Below are positions 15,451-24,469 of a stretch of DNA of 64,000 bases, one piece after another. Source of the stretch: Pseudobutyrivibrio sp. 49 (GTDB lineage Bacteria > Bacillota > Clostridia > Lachnospirales > Lachnospiraceae); the NCBI RefSeq assembly GCF_900100545.1, contig NZ_FNDP01000001.1, positions 98,337 to 162,336 on the forward strand, in the 5' to 3' direction. Numbering within the stretch: the first letter of the stretch is position 1; each line of letters starts with the position of its first letter. The notes under the pieces are model-generated. The model did not search any database and was not told the DNA's origin. It saw only the letters and a list, made by a program, of their open reading frames with translations. The translations under genes and the position numbers were made by a program.

Positions 15451-16932
15451 ATGCCAGTGTTTGATTTTGCTAATGATGAGAAAGAGAAAAAGGAAGCTGT
15501 GGTGACATACACTACATTTCGCTCGGACGAGCCGGTGGCATCTGCTGAAAAGCCAATTTTGGTTTTGGCAGATAAGGCAGGGGTAATGAAGCACCATACA
15601 AATGGAACGTTCACTAATCCGATTTCCAGAAGCAGCTTCGAATACGAATCAGATAATGGCGTTATTTCTACTGATATTCTGAGGGTGGACTCTCGCTTTG
15701 TCAGCCTTATTGGATGGCTGGGAGAGAATCATATTCCTGTGAGACTTTCAGGTGCCAATATAGCAGAGGGATATGCAGTTTACAAAATCAGAGAAACTGC
15801 GACAGGTAACGGTAAGCTTTCTTCAGAGGATGGCTTTTTGCAGTTTATGATGGAGCGCCTTTTTGCTTCTAATGCCCCTTCCGAAGAGGAACTGGATGAT
15901 GAAGATGCAGAAGATGGCGATGATATGAAGCTTACTAGCATCCAGTCAATTACTGATTTCATTACCTGTGCCGGAAGAACTTTCCCTGACAACATCAGAC
16001 TATGGGCTAGAAGAAATCTTGCAGTTGCAAAATCAGCTGAAGTAACAATAGAAGAGAGAAGACATGCTCAACGAGCTCTGTCTATTATGACGGGAATACA
16101 CTGGAAGAGTGATTATTTCGAGGCCATTGATCCGGTAGAAGCAAGAAGAATTTTGGATGAAGAGCTTTACGGCTTGGAGTCCGTAAAGCAGAGAATCATG
16201 GAGACTGTTATTCAGGTGAACCGCACCCACACTTTGCCTAGCTATGGCTTGCTTCTTTGCGGTCCTGCAGGAGTTGGAAAATCTCAAATCGCATATGCGG
16301 TAGCAAGAATCCTAAAGCTTCCATGGACTACTCTTGATATGAGTTCTATCAATGACCCGGAGCAGCTTACAGGAAGCTCAAGAATATATTCAAACGCAAA
16401 ACCAGGTATCATCATGGAGGCTTTTGCAAATTCAGGTACCAGCAACCTTGTATTCATAATTAACGAGCTTGATAAAGCAAACTCTGGAAAGGGCAATGGT
16501 AACCCTGCGGATGTTCTTCTTACACTTCTTGATAACCTTGGTTTTACTGATAATTATATGGAGTGCATGATTCCAACAATGGGGGTATACCCAATAGCTA
16601 CAGCGAATGTTAAGGCAGATATTTCAGCACCACTTATGTCTCGTTTTGCAGTTATCGATATTCCAGATTATTCTGTTCAGGAGAAGAAGGAAATCTTTAG
16701 AAGATTTTCATTGCCTAAGGTTCTTAAGAGGATGGGAATGGCTGAAGAAGAGTGCCAGGTTACAGAGGATGGACTCGATGCTGTTATGGAGAAATTTGTT
16801 ATTTCTACAGGCATCAGAAATGTGGAGCAGGCTGCAGAACATCTTGCAGCAAATGCTTTGTATCAAATAGAAGTGGACAAAGTGGAGTCTGTTGTCTATG
16901 ACAGAAAAATGGTAGAAAAACTTTACTTATAG
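15451..16932 (+). CDS. Lon-like AAA+ ATPase lacking a protease domain
   Basis: A 493-residue AAA+ protein. The N-terminal 190 residues are not Lon-like and carry an acidic stretch near 148-160. From about 220 the sequence follows Lon closely: DEELYGLESVKQRIMETV, Walker A CGPAGVGKSQ near 271, Walker B LVFIINELDKA near 335, the NPADVLLTLLDN segment, sensor-1 IATANV and the sensor-2 region IRNVEQAAE. The chain ends where the Ser-Lys protease domain of Lon would begin, so it probably acts as an unfoldase or remodelling ATPase. The Walker B motif reads INELDK where Lon has DEIDK, so the usual DE pair is altered. ATG 15451 is the chosen start. Monocistronic in appearance. Confidence 0.8.
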   Translation: MPVFDFANDEKEKKEAVVTYTTFRSDEPVASAEKPILVLADKAGVMKHHTNGTFTNPISRSSFEYESDNGVISTDILRVDSRFVSLIGWLGENHIPVRLSGANIAEGYAVYKIRETATGNGKLSSEDGFLQFMMERLFASNAPSEEELDDEDAEDGDDMKLTSIQSITDFITCAGRTFPDNIRLWARRNLAVAKSAEVTIEERRHAQRALSIMTGIHWKSDYFEAIDPVEARRILDEELYGLESVKQRIMETVIQVNRTHTLPSYGLLLCGPAGVGKSQIAYAVARILKLPWTTLDMSSINDPEQLTGSSRIYSNAKPGIIMEAFANSGTSNLVFIINELDKANSGKGNGNPADVLLTLLDNLGFTDNYMECMIPTMGVYPIATANVKADISAPLMSRFAVIDIPDYSVQEKKEIFRRFSLPKVLKRMGMAEEECQVTEDGLDAVMEKFVISTGIRNVEQAAEHLAANALYQIEVDKVESVVYDRKMVEKLYL

Positions 16933-17005
16933 GGTAGCAAAAACTAAATTTTTGTGTTAAAGTTTTTTTGTTAATATCTATAATATATTCAATTAAAACG
17001 AAAGG

Positions 17006-17070
17006 AGAGCAGCTATGGATAAATCCGACAGTCACGGGCGATTATGTAACTATTTTGCAGCTGCTCTTTT
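17006..17070 (+). promoter_or_regulatory. Hairpin leader upstream of mgtE
   Basis: A 9-bp stem AGAGCAGCT (17006-17014) pairs with AGCTGCTCT (17059-17067) across a 44-nt loop and is followed by a short T-rich tract. The left arm overlaps an AAAGGAG ribosome binding site, and the loop contains most of a 21-codon ORF. The layout suits attenuation or translation-coupled control of the magnesium transporter at 17157. It does not resemble the M-box consensus that I know. Confidence 0.45.
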
Positions 17071-17080
17071 CTTATACTAA
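17015..17080 (+). CDS. Possible 21-residue leader peptide
   Basis: ATG at 17015 opens a 21-codon frame (MDKSDSHGRLCNYFAAALFL, then Y) ending in TAA at 17078-17080. It has a strong AAAGGAG site 8 bases upstream, stronger than anything before mgtE itself. The frame runs through the hairpin described at 17006-17070, so ribosome position would decide whether the stem forms. No known leader peptide family is recognised; coding status is inferred only from the binding site and layout. Confidence 0.35.
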   Translation: MDKSDSHGRLCNYFAAALFLY

Positions 17081-17156
17081 TCGGGCAGTTTTCCTTTTTG
17101 TGTTTTTGCAATTACATATTCAGTGACTTTTTTATGCCTATAGTTCAAACGAAACT

Positions 17157-18545
17157 ATGGAAACAAAAGACTTACTAGAAGACAACAAGATTCAGGAGAT
17201 TATAGACTTACTGCGCTCAAATATGAGTGCGGAGCAGATGATTGAGGCGTTGGATGATTATCATGAAAATGATATCGCTGAAGCATACGAGTCTCTTGAA
17301 ACTGAAGACAGACAAAGACTTTTCGGCATCTTAGGTGCGGAGCTCCTGTCTGAAATTTTCCCTTACATCGAGGATGTAGGAGAATACTTAACTGAGATTA
17401 CACCAGAGCAGGCGGCTGACGTCCTTGAAAACATGGACGCCGATGATGCGGTTGATGCCTTGGAAGACATCGATGATGAGGAGCAGAGAGAAAAGCTTAT
17501 CGAATTGATGGATGAGGACGCATCTGCAGACGTTCGACTGATTAATTCTTACGATGAAGATGAAATCGGTAGCATGATGACTACGAACTTCATCGTTATT
17601 GCAGAAAACTTTTCTGTAAAGCAGGCGATGCGAGCTCTGATTACCCAGTCTCAGGATAATGACAATATCAACACTATTTATGTAGTGGATGATAACGACA
17701 AATACTGTGGAGCCATTGAGCTTAGAGATTTAATTCTCGCCCGAGCTGATACTCCTCTTACAGACATCATTAGCCACAGCTACCCAAGCGTTCAGGCTGA
17801 TGCATCTATTTCAGATAGCATCGAAATGTTAAAGGATTACGCAGAGGATTCTATTCCAGTTCTTAATCCAAACGATGAAATCATCGGTGTAATCACATCT
17901 CAGGATATCATCGAGGCCGTTGATGATGAGATGGGTGAAGACTATGCTAAGTTGGCTGGTTTGACAGCAGAGGAAGATTTAAACGAGTCGCTGTTTGAAA
18001 GTATTAAAAAGCGTATTCCTTGGCTTTTATTACTTTTAGGATTAGGGCTTGTGACAAGCTCTGTTATTGGTATCTTTGAAGGCGTTGTAGCCTCAGTAGC
18101 AGTTGTAGTAGTGTTCCAGTCTCTTATTTTGGATATGGCCGGAAATGTTGGTACACAGTCTCTGGCTGTTACCATCCGAGTTCTTATGGATGAGGAAATT
18201 TCTGGAGTAGAAAAAGCAAAGTTCGTTCTTAAGGAAATGAGAGTTGGAGGTACCAACGGACTAATTTTAGGATTACTTGCCTTTGTATTTGTTGCAGTAT
18301 ATCTTCATGGTTTTAAGGCCTACGCATGGTACGCTGCCTTCAGTGTATCTGGCATTGTTGGTTTTTCACTTTTTGTGGCAATGATTGTTTCAAGCTTCAT
18401 CGGTACAATTATTCCTATCTTTTTCCACAAGATTAAGGTAGACCCAGCGGTAGCTTCTGGTCCACTTATTACCACGGTAAATGATTTGGTTGCAGTGGTA
18501 ACATATTATGGTCTTGCAGGTTTACTTTTGGTGGGACGTTTGTAA
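17157..18545 (+). CDS. mgtE: Magnesium transporter MgtE
   Basis: A 462-residue Mg2+ channel/transporter. The N-terminal superhelical MgtE_N domain (about 1-135) is rich in Asp/Glu; tandem CBS domains follow (about 140-262, with IYVVDDNDKYCGAIELRDL and IPVLNPNDEIIGVIT). The five-helix pore (about 290-462) has the signature LDMAGNVGTQSLAV and the conserved end DPAVASGPLITTVNDL. MgtE closes when the cytoplasmic domains bind Mg2+. The ATG at 17157 lacks an obvious Shine-Dalgarno, notable beside the hairpin and small ORF in the 220-base leader. A long-stem terminator follows at 18564. Confidence 0.95.
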   Translation: METKDLLEDNKIQEIIDLLRSNMSAEQMIEALDDYHENDIAEAYESLETEDRQRLFGILGAELLSEIFPYIEDVGEYLTEITPEQAADVLENMDADDAVDALEDIDDEEQREKLIELMDEDASADVRLINSYDEDEIGSMMTTNFIVIAENFSVKQAMRALITQSQDNDNINTIYVVDDNDKYCGAIELRDLILARADTPLTDIISHSYPSVQADASISDSIEMLKDYAEDSIPVLNPNDEIIGVITSQDIIEAVDDEMGEDYAKLAGLTAEEDLNESLFESIKKRIPWLLLLLGLGLVTSSVIGIFEGVVASVAVVVVFQSLILDMAGNVGTQSLAVTIRVLMDEEISGVEKAKFVLKEMRVGGTNGLILGLLAFVFVAVYLHGFKAYAWYAAFSVSGIVGFSLFVAMIVSSFIGTIIPIFFHKIKVDPAVASGPLITTVNDLVAVVTYYGLAGLLLVGRL

Positions 18546-18563
18546 TAATAAACAGATTTTAAG

Positions 18564-18610
18564 AAGCCTTGTATGTTGTTATTCAAAATAACAATATACA
18601 GGGCTTTTTT
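18564..18610 (+). terminator. Long-stem terminator after mgtE
   Basis: A 19-bp stem (18564-18582 with 18588-18606, two G-U pairs) with loop TCAAA ends in AAGCC/GGGCTT and runs into TTTTTT. Strong intrinsic terminator. Confidence 0.9.
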
Positions 18611-18764
18611 CACATAATTGTCATAAAAAACAACAAAATGTTGTAGAACTTATTATGCAAATAAGATAGAATTAAATTATAAAAACTACCTTCTATACGG
18701 TCGATATATTAGGTACAGAAGCTCTTGTTTTTTAAAATTTAATAGGTAAGGAGTGTGACCCCAT

Positions 18765-20048
18765 ATGAAGAAAAATTACGTCCTTGATACCAACATTCTG
18801 ATCCATTGTCCTACTGCGTTATTTGGTTTTGATGATAACAATGTTATTATCACCACCACAACTCTTCAGGAACTTGATTCCAAGAAGACAGCCTTTGCTG
18901 AGGTGGGCTATGGCGCCAGAGAGTCAATTCGAAACATCGAATCAATTGAGGGAGATTATGCGAGTGGAGTTACAATGCTGAATGGCGGTACCTTTAAAAT
19001 CGCCAAAGAATCTGAATTTGAGAAGCTGGTTCCAGCTGAGTATTCGCTAGACAAACCTGACAACAGAATAATAAATGGTGTACTTGGCATAGCTAAGGAA
19101 TCAGACTTAGAAACTATATTAGTTACAAATGATATTTCAATGAGAATCAATGCAACAATGTGTGGCTGTGTAGTACAGGGCTATCACAACGAGATGATTC
19201 TTGACAGTGAGAACTATACAGGACGAAGGGATATCACACCGGAAGATATAGAGAGTCCATTTAATAAGGGATTCTTAGAAAATGAATTTGGTATTTGTAG
19301 AGACGGAAGTAATTCAGCCCTCTACACCTTTAAGGAAGACGGATGGCACCTGTTAAAGGACAGAGACTACTACACTCCATACTGTCAGCCTAGAAATGTA
19401 GGACAGCGATTTGCTTTATATGCTTTGCTGGCACATCCAGAGGATTTACCACTTGTTATTTTAAAGGGAAGTGCAGGAACGGCTAAGACTTTCCTTTCAC
19501 TGGCAGCAGGACTTCAGGGATATTACCACAACGGCTACGACAGAATCATGATTACCCGAAGCAATACTCTTTCAGATAACGATTTGGGATTCCTTCCTGG
19601 TGATTTGGAAGAAAAGATGACTCCTCTTATTGCACCATTTATGGATAACCTGCAGGTACTTCTCAAAGGGCAAAATGAAGAGAAGGAACAGGTTAAGCTC
19701 CAAATAGAGGACATGTTTGAAACAGGTATTATCGAGATTTGTTCACTGGCTTACATGAGAGGTCGTTCTCTTGTTAATTCTTTTATCATAGTGGATGAAG
19801 CACAGAACTGCACAATTGGACAGATTCTTGAAATTATTACCAGAGCAGGCAAGGGCTCTAAGGTAGTTCTTCTTGGAGATCCAGACCAGATTGATTCTCC
19901 TAAGCTTGATAGAAAGAATAATGGTCTTACATTTGCTTCAGAGAGAATGAAGGGCTCAAAGCTTTGTGCACAGGTTACCTTTGATGAAAGCGAGACTGTT
20001 CGAAGCCCACTTGCGGCTGAAGGCGCAAAGCGTCTTGTAATCAAATAG
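18765..20048 (+). CDS. PIN-PhoH fusion protein (PhoH2-type ATPase/RNase)
   Basis: A 427-residue protein. The N-terminal PIN ribonuclease domain (about 1-140) starts with KNYVLDTNILIHCPTALFGF and has further acidic residues in LQELDSKK and TNDISM. The C-terminal PhoH ATPase (about 215-427) has Walker A KGSAGTAKTF near 235 and Walker B FIIVDEAQNCT near 343, then VVLLGDPDQID. Mycobacterial PhoH2 of this architecture unwinds and cuts RNA, so RNA processing is the likely role. AAGGAG is 11 bases upstream. A terminator follows at 20084. Confidence 0.92.
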   Translation: MKKNYVLDTNILIHCPTALFGFDDNNVIITTTTLQELDSKKTAFAEVGYGARESIRNIESIEGDYASGVTMLNGGTFKIAKESEFEKLVPAEYSLDKPDNRIINGVLGIAKESDLETILVTNDISMRINATMCGCVVQGYHNEMILDSENYTGRRDITPEDIESPFNKGFLENEFGICRDGSNSALYTFKEDGWHLLKDRDYYTPYCQPRNVGQRFALYALLAHPEDLPLVILKGSAGTAKTFLSLAAGLQGYYHNGYDRIMITRSNTLSDNDLGFLPGDLEEKMTPLIAPFMDNLQVLLKGQNEEKEQVKLQIEDMFETGIIEICSLAYMRGRSLVNSFIIVDEAQNCTIGQILEIITRAGKGSKVVLLGDPDQIDSPKLDRKNNGLTFASERMKGSKLCAQVTFDESETVRSPLAAEGAKRLVIK

Positions 20049-20083
20049 TTTAATCTCTTGTTTATTTTATAAATCCTCCTTTA

Positions 20084-20119
20084 GGGACCCAGTGTTCTTG
20101 CCTGGGTCCCAGCTTTTTT
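20084..20119 (+). terminator. Rho-independent terminator after the PhoH gene
   Basis: GGGACCCAG/CTGGGTCCC, a 9-bp perfect stem with a 9-nt loop, is followed by AGC and TTTTTT. Confidence 0.88.
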
Positions 20120-20203
20120 GCCCAAATGTGTTAGATTTGTTTATTTAAATCAATTGATGTAAGATATTTTTAGGTAGTTTATGGGGATAACGGGAGGTTA
20201 ACT

Positions 20204-21196
20204 ATGAGGAGAAGAATCGCTATATTACTTGCTGTTTTACTGGCTACGGGTATGTTTTCCACAGGCTGTGGTGGTACCTCAGACGGGGCGTCAGCCGATG
20301 CCTATGATATGTCTGGAAGTACAAAGGCGTTGGAAAGCGGTGCTGGGTTTGATTCGGAGCTTGGAAGCTTTTATGCAGATACAAATGAAATAGCCCAGGA
20401 ACAGGTAGAAGCGCCAAAAGAAGAAAGCGTTGATTCTGAATATACTACTGGTAGAAAGATAATTTATTCTTCCAATATTTCAATAGAAACCAAGAATTTC
20501 GATGAGGATATTGTAGCTATCAAAAAATTGGTTCAGTCAAACGGAGGCTACTACGAGAGCTCTTCAATTACTGGAACCGCTGAGTATGGTGGAAGATATG
20601 CAAATTACACAGCACGAATTCCATCTGCAAAGTATCAGGCCTTTATGGATAGCGTTGGCGATATAGGTTCTGTTACCTCCAGTGATGAAGCTGTAGAAGA
20701 TATCACCAGCAATTATGTTGATGTTCAGGCCAGATTAAAGAGCTTGCGTACAAAGCTCGAGCGCCTTCAGGAGTTAGAAGCCAATGCAGAAACTGTAGAG
20801 GATTTGCTTAACATTGAAGACAGGATAAATGACGTTCAGTACGACATTGAAAACTATACGGCTCAGCTTAAGGTATTAGATGACAAAATTGATTATTGCA
20901 CGGTTTCAATCCATGTAGATGAGGTTATTACTTATACAGAGATTAAAGCAGATACCTTCTGGAATCGTTTTGTGGAAGCAATAGGCGATTCGCTATCAGG
21001 CTTTGTGACCTTCTTACAGGGGCTTGTTATAGTAATCGTTTATATTTTGCCATATGCTATAGTCGGTGTAATTATTGCAGGTATAGTATTGTTTATGATT
21101 AAGAAGAAGGGAACAGCGCCAAAGAAACTACATATTTTGAAAAAAGATAAGACCCATCTTTCAAATAGTGGGAAAGATGAAACAAATTCTAATTAA
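20204..21196 (+). CDS. DUF4349 lipoprotein
   Basis: A 330-residue lipoprotein with lipobox STGC at about residue 23. The DUF4349 domain (about 83-250) shows RKIIYSSNISIETKNFDEDI, a central coiled coil (ARLKSLRTKLERLQELEANA) and CTVSIHVDEV. A transmembrane helix at about 275-300 is followed by a lysine-rich cytoplasmic tail. The protein is therefore held at both ends, by lipid and by helix. The family has no established role; a coiled-coil envelope stress or surface-sensing function is often suspected. GGGAGG precedes the ATG. Confidence 0.88.
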   Translation: MRRRIAILLAVLLATGMFSTGCGGTSDGASADAYDMSGSTKALESGAGFDSELGSFYADTNEIAQEQVEAPKEESVDSEYTTGRKIIYSSNISIETKNFDEDIVAIKKLVQSNGGYYESSSITGTAEYGGRYANYTARIPSAKYQAFMDSVGDIGSVTSSDEAVEDITSNYVDVQARLKSLRTKLERLQELEANAETVEDLLNIEDRINDVQYDIENYTAQLKVLDDKIDYCTVSIHVDEVITYTEIKADTFWNRFVEAIGDSLSGFVTFLQGLVIVIVYILPYAIVGVIIAGIVLFMIKKKGTAPKKLHILKKDKTHLSNSGKDETNSN

Positions 21197-21275
21197 ATTA
21201 GGAAGACAAATGAGGACACCAATGCTATAATGGTACATTGTTAAATTGTACTTACTATAGAAAGGATATACTCAA

Positions 21276-22469
21276 ATGACACACAAGCTTCTATTACTTG
21301 GAGATTCGAATTTTACAAAGGAATTAATACTAAATGCTAGAAAATTGGGGGCATACGTAATTGTTTCCGATAATAGGAGTACCCAGGAGTCGCCAGATAA
21401 GTTATTAGCTGACGAATATTGGGATGTTGATATAAATGATCTTGATGAATTAGAAAAGCGTTGCAAATCAGAAGGTGTTACAAACGTTTATGCTGGTGTG
21501 CATGAGACATGTCTCCTTCGCGCCATGGAGCTTTCAGAGCGTCTTGGCTTGGATTATTACACTAATAAAGAGACTTGGAATCTTATAGGCGATAAAGTTT
21601 TATTTAAGGAGCAGTGTAGAAAGTACAATGTTCCTGTAGCCGAGGATTACATGTTACAGGATGGAATGACAGAAGCTGATGTCGATGCCTTGAACATGAA
21701 TTATCCAGTTATTGTTAAGCCAATAGATGGAAGTAGTGGATTAGGAATCACAATATGTCATAATTCAGCAGAAGTCCTTGAAGGCTATAAAAACGCAAGA
21801 TTATATAGCGAGCGTATCTTTGCAGAAAAGTATATAGATGGAACAATGGTAAGTATGTACTATTGTTTTGATGATGAGGGCAGAGCTCACTTATTTGCTA
21901 CATATGATGACTATAAGATGACTGTATTTAGAATCTTTTCACCATATGAGGAGTTTATTAGAAAAAATGTTAATCCTAATGTTGAGAAGATGCTTTATGA
22001 GCTTGGTATCAGAAGAGGGTTTGGTTTCCTTCAGATGATGATGGATAGCGATAACAATTGTGCAGTTTTAGAGATGAACTACAGATTGGCTGGAGCACTT
22101 GTAGGTGAGCAGATTAATAATCTTCTGTGTCAGATGGTTTTAAGAGATATGTTTGGCATGGAGCGTTTGATTCCACAGTTAGATTTGCATATGCACGCTA
22201 TTTTATTATATGCAAAGGCAGGAACCATTGCTAAAATCGAAGGCCTTGATGAGATTAAGGCAAGAGAAGATTATTTGATGGAGGCTCCATGGAGAAAAGT
22301 GGGTGACACTATCGAGAATAATACTGGCTTGCGTCAGGTTGTGACTACACTTTTCTTTAATAACACCACTGAGGAACGCCAGAAAGAAAATATAGAATTT
22401 GTATATGATACTATAAAATTTGTTGGAACTGACGGTGAGAATATATTGTTAAATAAGTTAGCAATGTAG
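21276..22469 (+). CDS. ATP-grasp enzyme of unknown substrate
   Basis: A 397-residue ATP-grasp ligase. The N-terminal preATP-grasp domain starts KLLLLGDSNFTKELILNARK. The ATP-grasp core has IVKPIDGSSGLGITI (glycine-rich loop) near 145, EKYIDGTMVSMY near 190 and the metal-binding region FGFLQMMMDSDNNCAVLEMN near 250. Such enzymes join a carboxylate to an amine or thiol using ATP, related to PurK/CarB. No partner gene identifies the substrate; ispF follows after 21 bases, so co-transcription with it is likely. Confidence 0.82.
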   Translation: MTHKLLLLGDSNFTKELILNARKLGAYVIVSDNRSTQESPDKLLADEYWDVDINDLDELEKRCKSEGVTNVYAGVHETCLLRAMELSERLGLDYYTNKETWNLIGDKVLFKEQCRKYNVPVAEDYMLQDGMTEADVDALNMNYPVIVKPIDGSSGLGITICHNSAEVLEGYKNARLYSERIFAEKYIDGTMVSMYYCFDDEGRAHLFATYDDYKMTVFRIFSPYEEFIRKNVNPNVEKMLYELGIRRGFGFLQMMMDSDNNCAVLEMNYRLAGALVGEQINNLLCQMVLRDMFGMERLIPQLDLHMHAILLYAKAGTIAKIEGLDEIKAREDYLMEAPWRKVGDTIENNTGLRQVVTTLFFNNTTEERQKENIEFVYDTIKFVGTDGENILLNKLAM

Positions 22470-22490
22470 CTAACAACCAGGAGTATTATT

Positions 22491-23042
22491 ATGAGAATAG
22501 GAACAGGTTATGATGTACATAAGCTGGTAGAGGGCAGAGACCTTATTATTGGCGGCGTAAAAATCGACCATACACTTGGTCTTTTAGGTCACTCAGATGC
22601 AGATGTACTTTTACATGCTATTTCTGATGCTGTTCTCGGAGCAGCAGGGTTGAAGGATATTGGGGCTCATTTTCCAGATACAGATCCTAAGTACAAGGGA
22701 GCGGATTCCATGAAGCTTTTAGAGCAGGTTCGTGAGCTTGTTATGGATAAGGGATACGTTGTTGGAAATGTGGATGCCACAGTTATCGCACAGAGACCAA
22801 AGCTTCGTCCATTCATTGAACAGATGGAAGAGAACGTAGCAAAGTGTCTTGGCATCGATGTGGATCAGGTCAATATAAAAGCTACCACAGAGGAGCATCT
22901 TGGCTTCACAGGTAGAGAAGAGGGAATTAGCGCACAGGCAGTCTGTTTGCTTTACGAATTTTATGATGGAAGTAATGTAGTATTTGACAGCGGACGAAGC
23001 TGCGAGACATGCGGGGGTTGCGCTAGAAATAAAGGAGAGTAA
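22491..23042 (+). CDS. ispF: 2-C-methyl-D-erythritol 2,4-cyclodiphosphate synthase
   Basis: The MEP-pathway enzyme that cyclises CDP-ME 2-phosphate with loss of CMP. Metal ligands are in GYDVHKL (D8, H10) and [31 protein letters not shown] is the conserved C-terminal block. The core matches the usual 155-160 residues, but this protein has 183: an extra tail [19 protein letters not shown] adds a CxxCxxC cluster. Its stop overlaps the cysS start (TAATG). The ispF-cysS-mrnC-rlmB-sigH order parallels Bacillus and other Firmicutes. Confidence 0.95.
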   Translation: MRIGTGYDVHKLVEGRDLIIGGVKIDHTLGLLGHSDADVLLHAISDAVLGAAGLKDIGAHFPDTDPKYKGADSMKLLEQVRELVMDKGYVVGNVDATVIAQRPKLRPFIEQMEENVAKCLGIDVDQVNIKATTEEHLGFTGREEGISAQAVCLLYEFYDGSNVVFDSGRSCETCGGCARNKGE

Positions 23043-24469
23043 TGAAAATGGATTTTAAGTTTTACAATACTGCCTCAAGAGAGGTAGAGGTTTTTAAGCC
23101 AAACGAAGAGGGCAAGGTTGCAATGTACACCTGCGGCCCTACAGTATATCATTTCGCACATATCGGAAACATCCGTACATATATCATGCAGGATGCACTT
23201 ATTAAGTCTTTAGAGTACGCTGGTTACGATGTAAAGCGTGTTATGAACATCACAGATGTAGGACACCTTTCAAGCGATGCTGATACAGGCGAAGATAAGA
23301 TGGTTGCTGGCGCAAAGCGTGAGCACAAGACAGTTATGGAGATTGCAAAGTTTTATACAGATGCCTTCTTCAAGGACTTTGATGCAGTAGGAAACAAACG
23401 TCCAGATGTAGTGGAGCCTGCTACAAACTGCATTCCAGAATTCATCCATATGGTAGAGGTTCTTCTCGAGAAGGGCTATGCATATGTTGCTGGTGGGAAT
23501 GTATACTTTGACACAAGCAAGCTTCAGGATTACTACGTATTCTCATCATCAGTTGAAAAGGAAGCCCTTGAGGTTGGTGTACGTGATGATGTAGAAGAGG
23601 ATACAAATAAAAAGAACAAGACAGACTTCGTTCTTTGGTTTACAAAGTCTAAGTTCGAGGACCAGGCTCTTAAGTGGGATAGCCCATGGGGCGTTGGTTA
23701 CCCAGGCTGGCATATCGAGTGCTCATGCATTTCTATGAAGCATCTTGGTGAGTACATGGATATCCACTGCGGTGGCGTTGATAACATCTTCCCACATCAC
23801 ACAAATGAGGTTGCTCAGTCAGAGGCTTATCTTGGCCATAAGTGGTGCAATTACTGGTTCCACAGCAATCACCTTAATGATCAGTCAGGAAAGATGTCTA
23901 AGTCAAAGGGCGCTATCCTTACAGTTTCTGTTCTTCAGGAGAAGGGTTACGATCCACTCGTTTACAGATTCTTCTGTTTACAGTCACACTATCGTAAGCC
24001 ACTTGTATTCTCTTGGGACAATCTTGATAACACAGTTCAGGCTTATAATAAGCTTGTTAAGAGAGTATCTGAGCTTAAGGCAGAGGGTGCTGTTGACGAG
24101 GCAGTTAAGAAGGAATTCGAGGAGAAGTTCTGCGAGGCAGTTTCAAATGACTTGAATACTTCTATGGCTATCACAATCCTTTATGATGCTTTGAAGGCAG
24201 ATACAAATGATGCTACAAAGCTTGCTCTTGTAGAGAGCTTTGACAGAGTTCTTTCTCTTGATTTGATTGGTCATGCTAAGGCTCTTTCAGAAGCAGGAAG
24301 CAATGTTGATGCTGAGCTTGAAGCATTTATTAACGATGCTATCGCTCGTCGTGCAGAGGCTAAAAAGGCAAAGGATTTTGCTACAGCAGATGCTATCCGT
24401 GATGAGCTTTTAGCAAAGGGTGTAGAAATTAAGGATACTCGTGAAGGAGTAGTATGGAAGCTAGTTTAA
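23042..24469 (+). CDS. cysS: Cysteinyl-tRNA synthetase
   Basis: A class I synthetase of 475 residues charging tRNA-Cys. The catalytic domain has CGPTVYHFAHIGNIR (HIGH equivalent HIGN and the first zinc Cys), zinc ligands in HIECSC and in IHCGGVDNIFPHHTNE, and KMSKSKG near 280. The C-terminal DALR/anticodon region closes with RDELLAKGVEIKDTREGVVW. The start ATG overlaps the ispF stop; a second in-frame ATG at 23048 has better spacing from AAGGAG. The 3' end overlaps mrnC by 16 bases. Confidence 0.97.
   Translation: MKMDFKFYNTASREVEVFKPNEEGKVAMYTCGPTVYHFAHIGNIRTYIMQDALIKSLEYAGYDVKRVMNITDVGHLSSDADTGEDKMVAGAKREHKTVMEIAKFYTDAFFKDFDAVGNKRPDVVEPATNCIPEFIHMVEVLLEKGYAYVAGGNVYFDTSKLQDYYVFSSSVEKEALEVGVRDDVEEDTNKKNKTDFVLWFTKSKFEDQALKWDSPWGVGYPGWHIECSCISMKHLGEYMDIHCGGVDNIFPHHTNEVAQSEAYLGHKWCNYWFHSNHLNDQSGKMSKSKGAILTVSVLQEKGYDPLVYRFFCLQSHYRKPLVFSWDNLDNTVQAYNKLVKRVSELKAEGAVDEAVKKEFEEKFCEAVSNDLNTSMAITILYDALKADTNDATKLALVESFDRVLSLDLIGHAKALSEAGSNVDAELEAFINDAIARRAEAKKAKDFATADAIRDELLAKGVEIKDTREGVVWKLV

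Noticed and set aside
16933..17156. M-box or other known riboswitch before mgtE
   Set aside because: I could not match the conserved M-box segments; reported instead as a hairpin leader with a small ORF.
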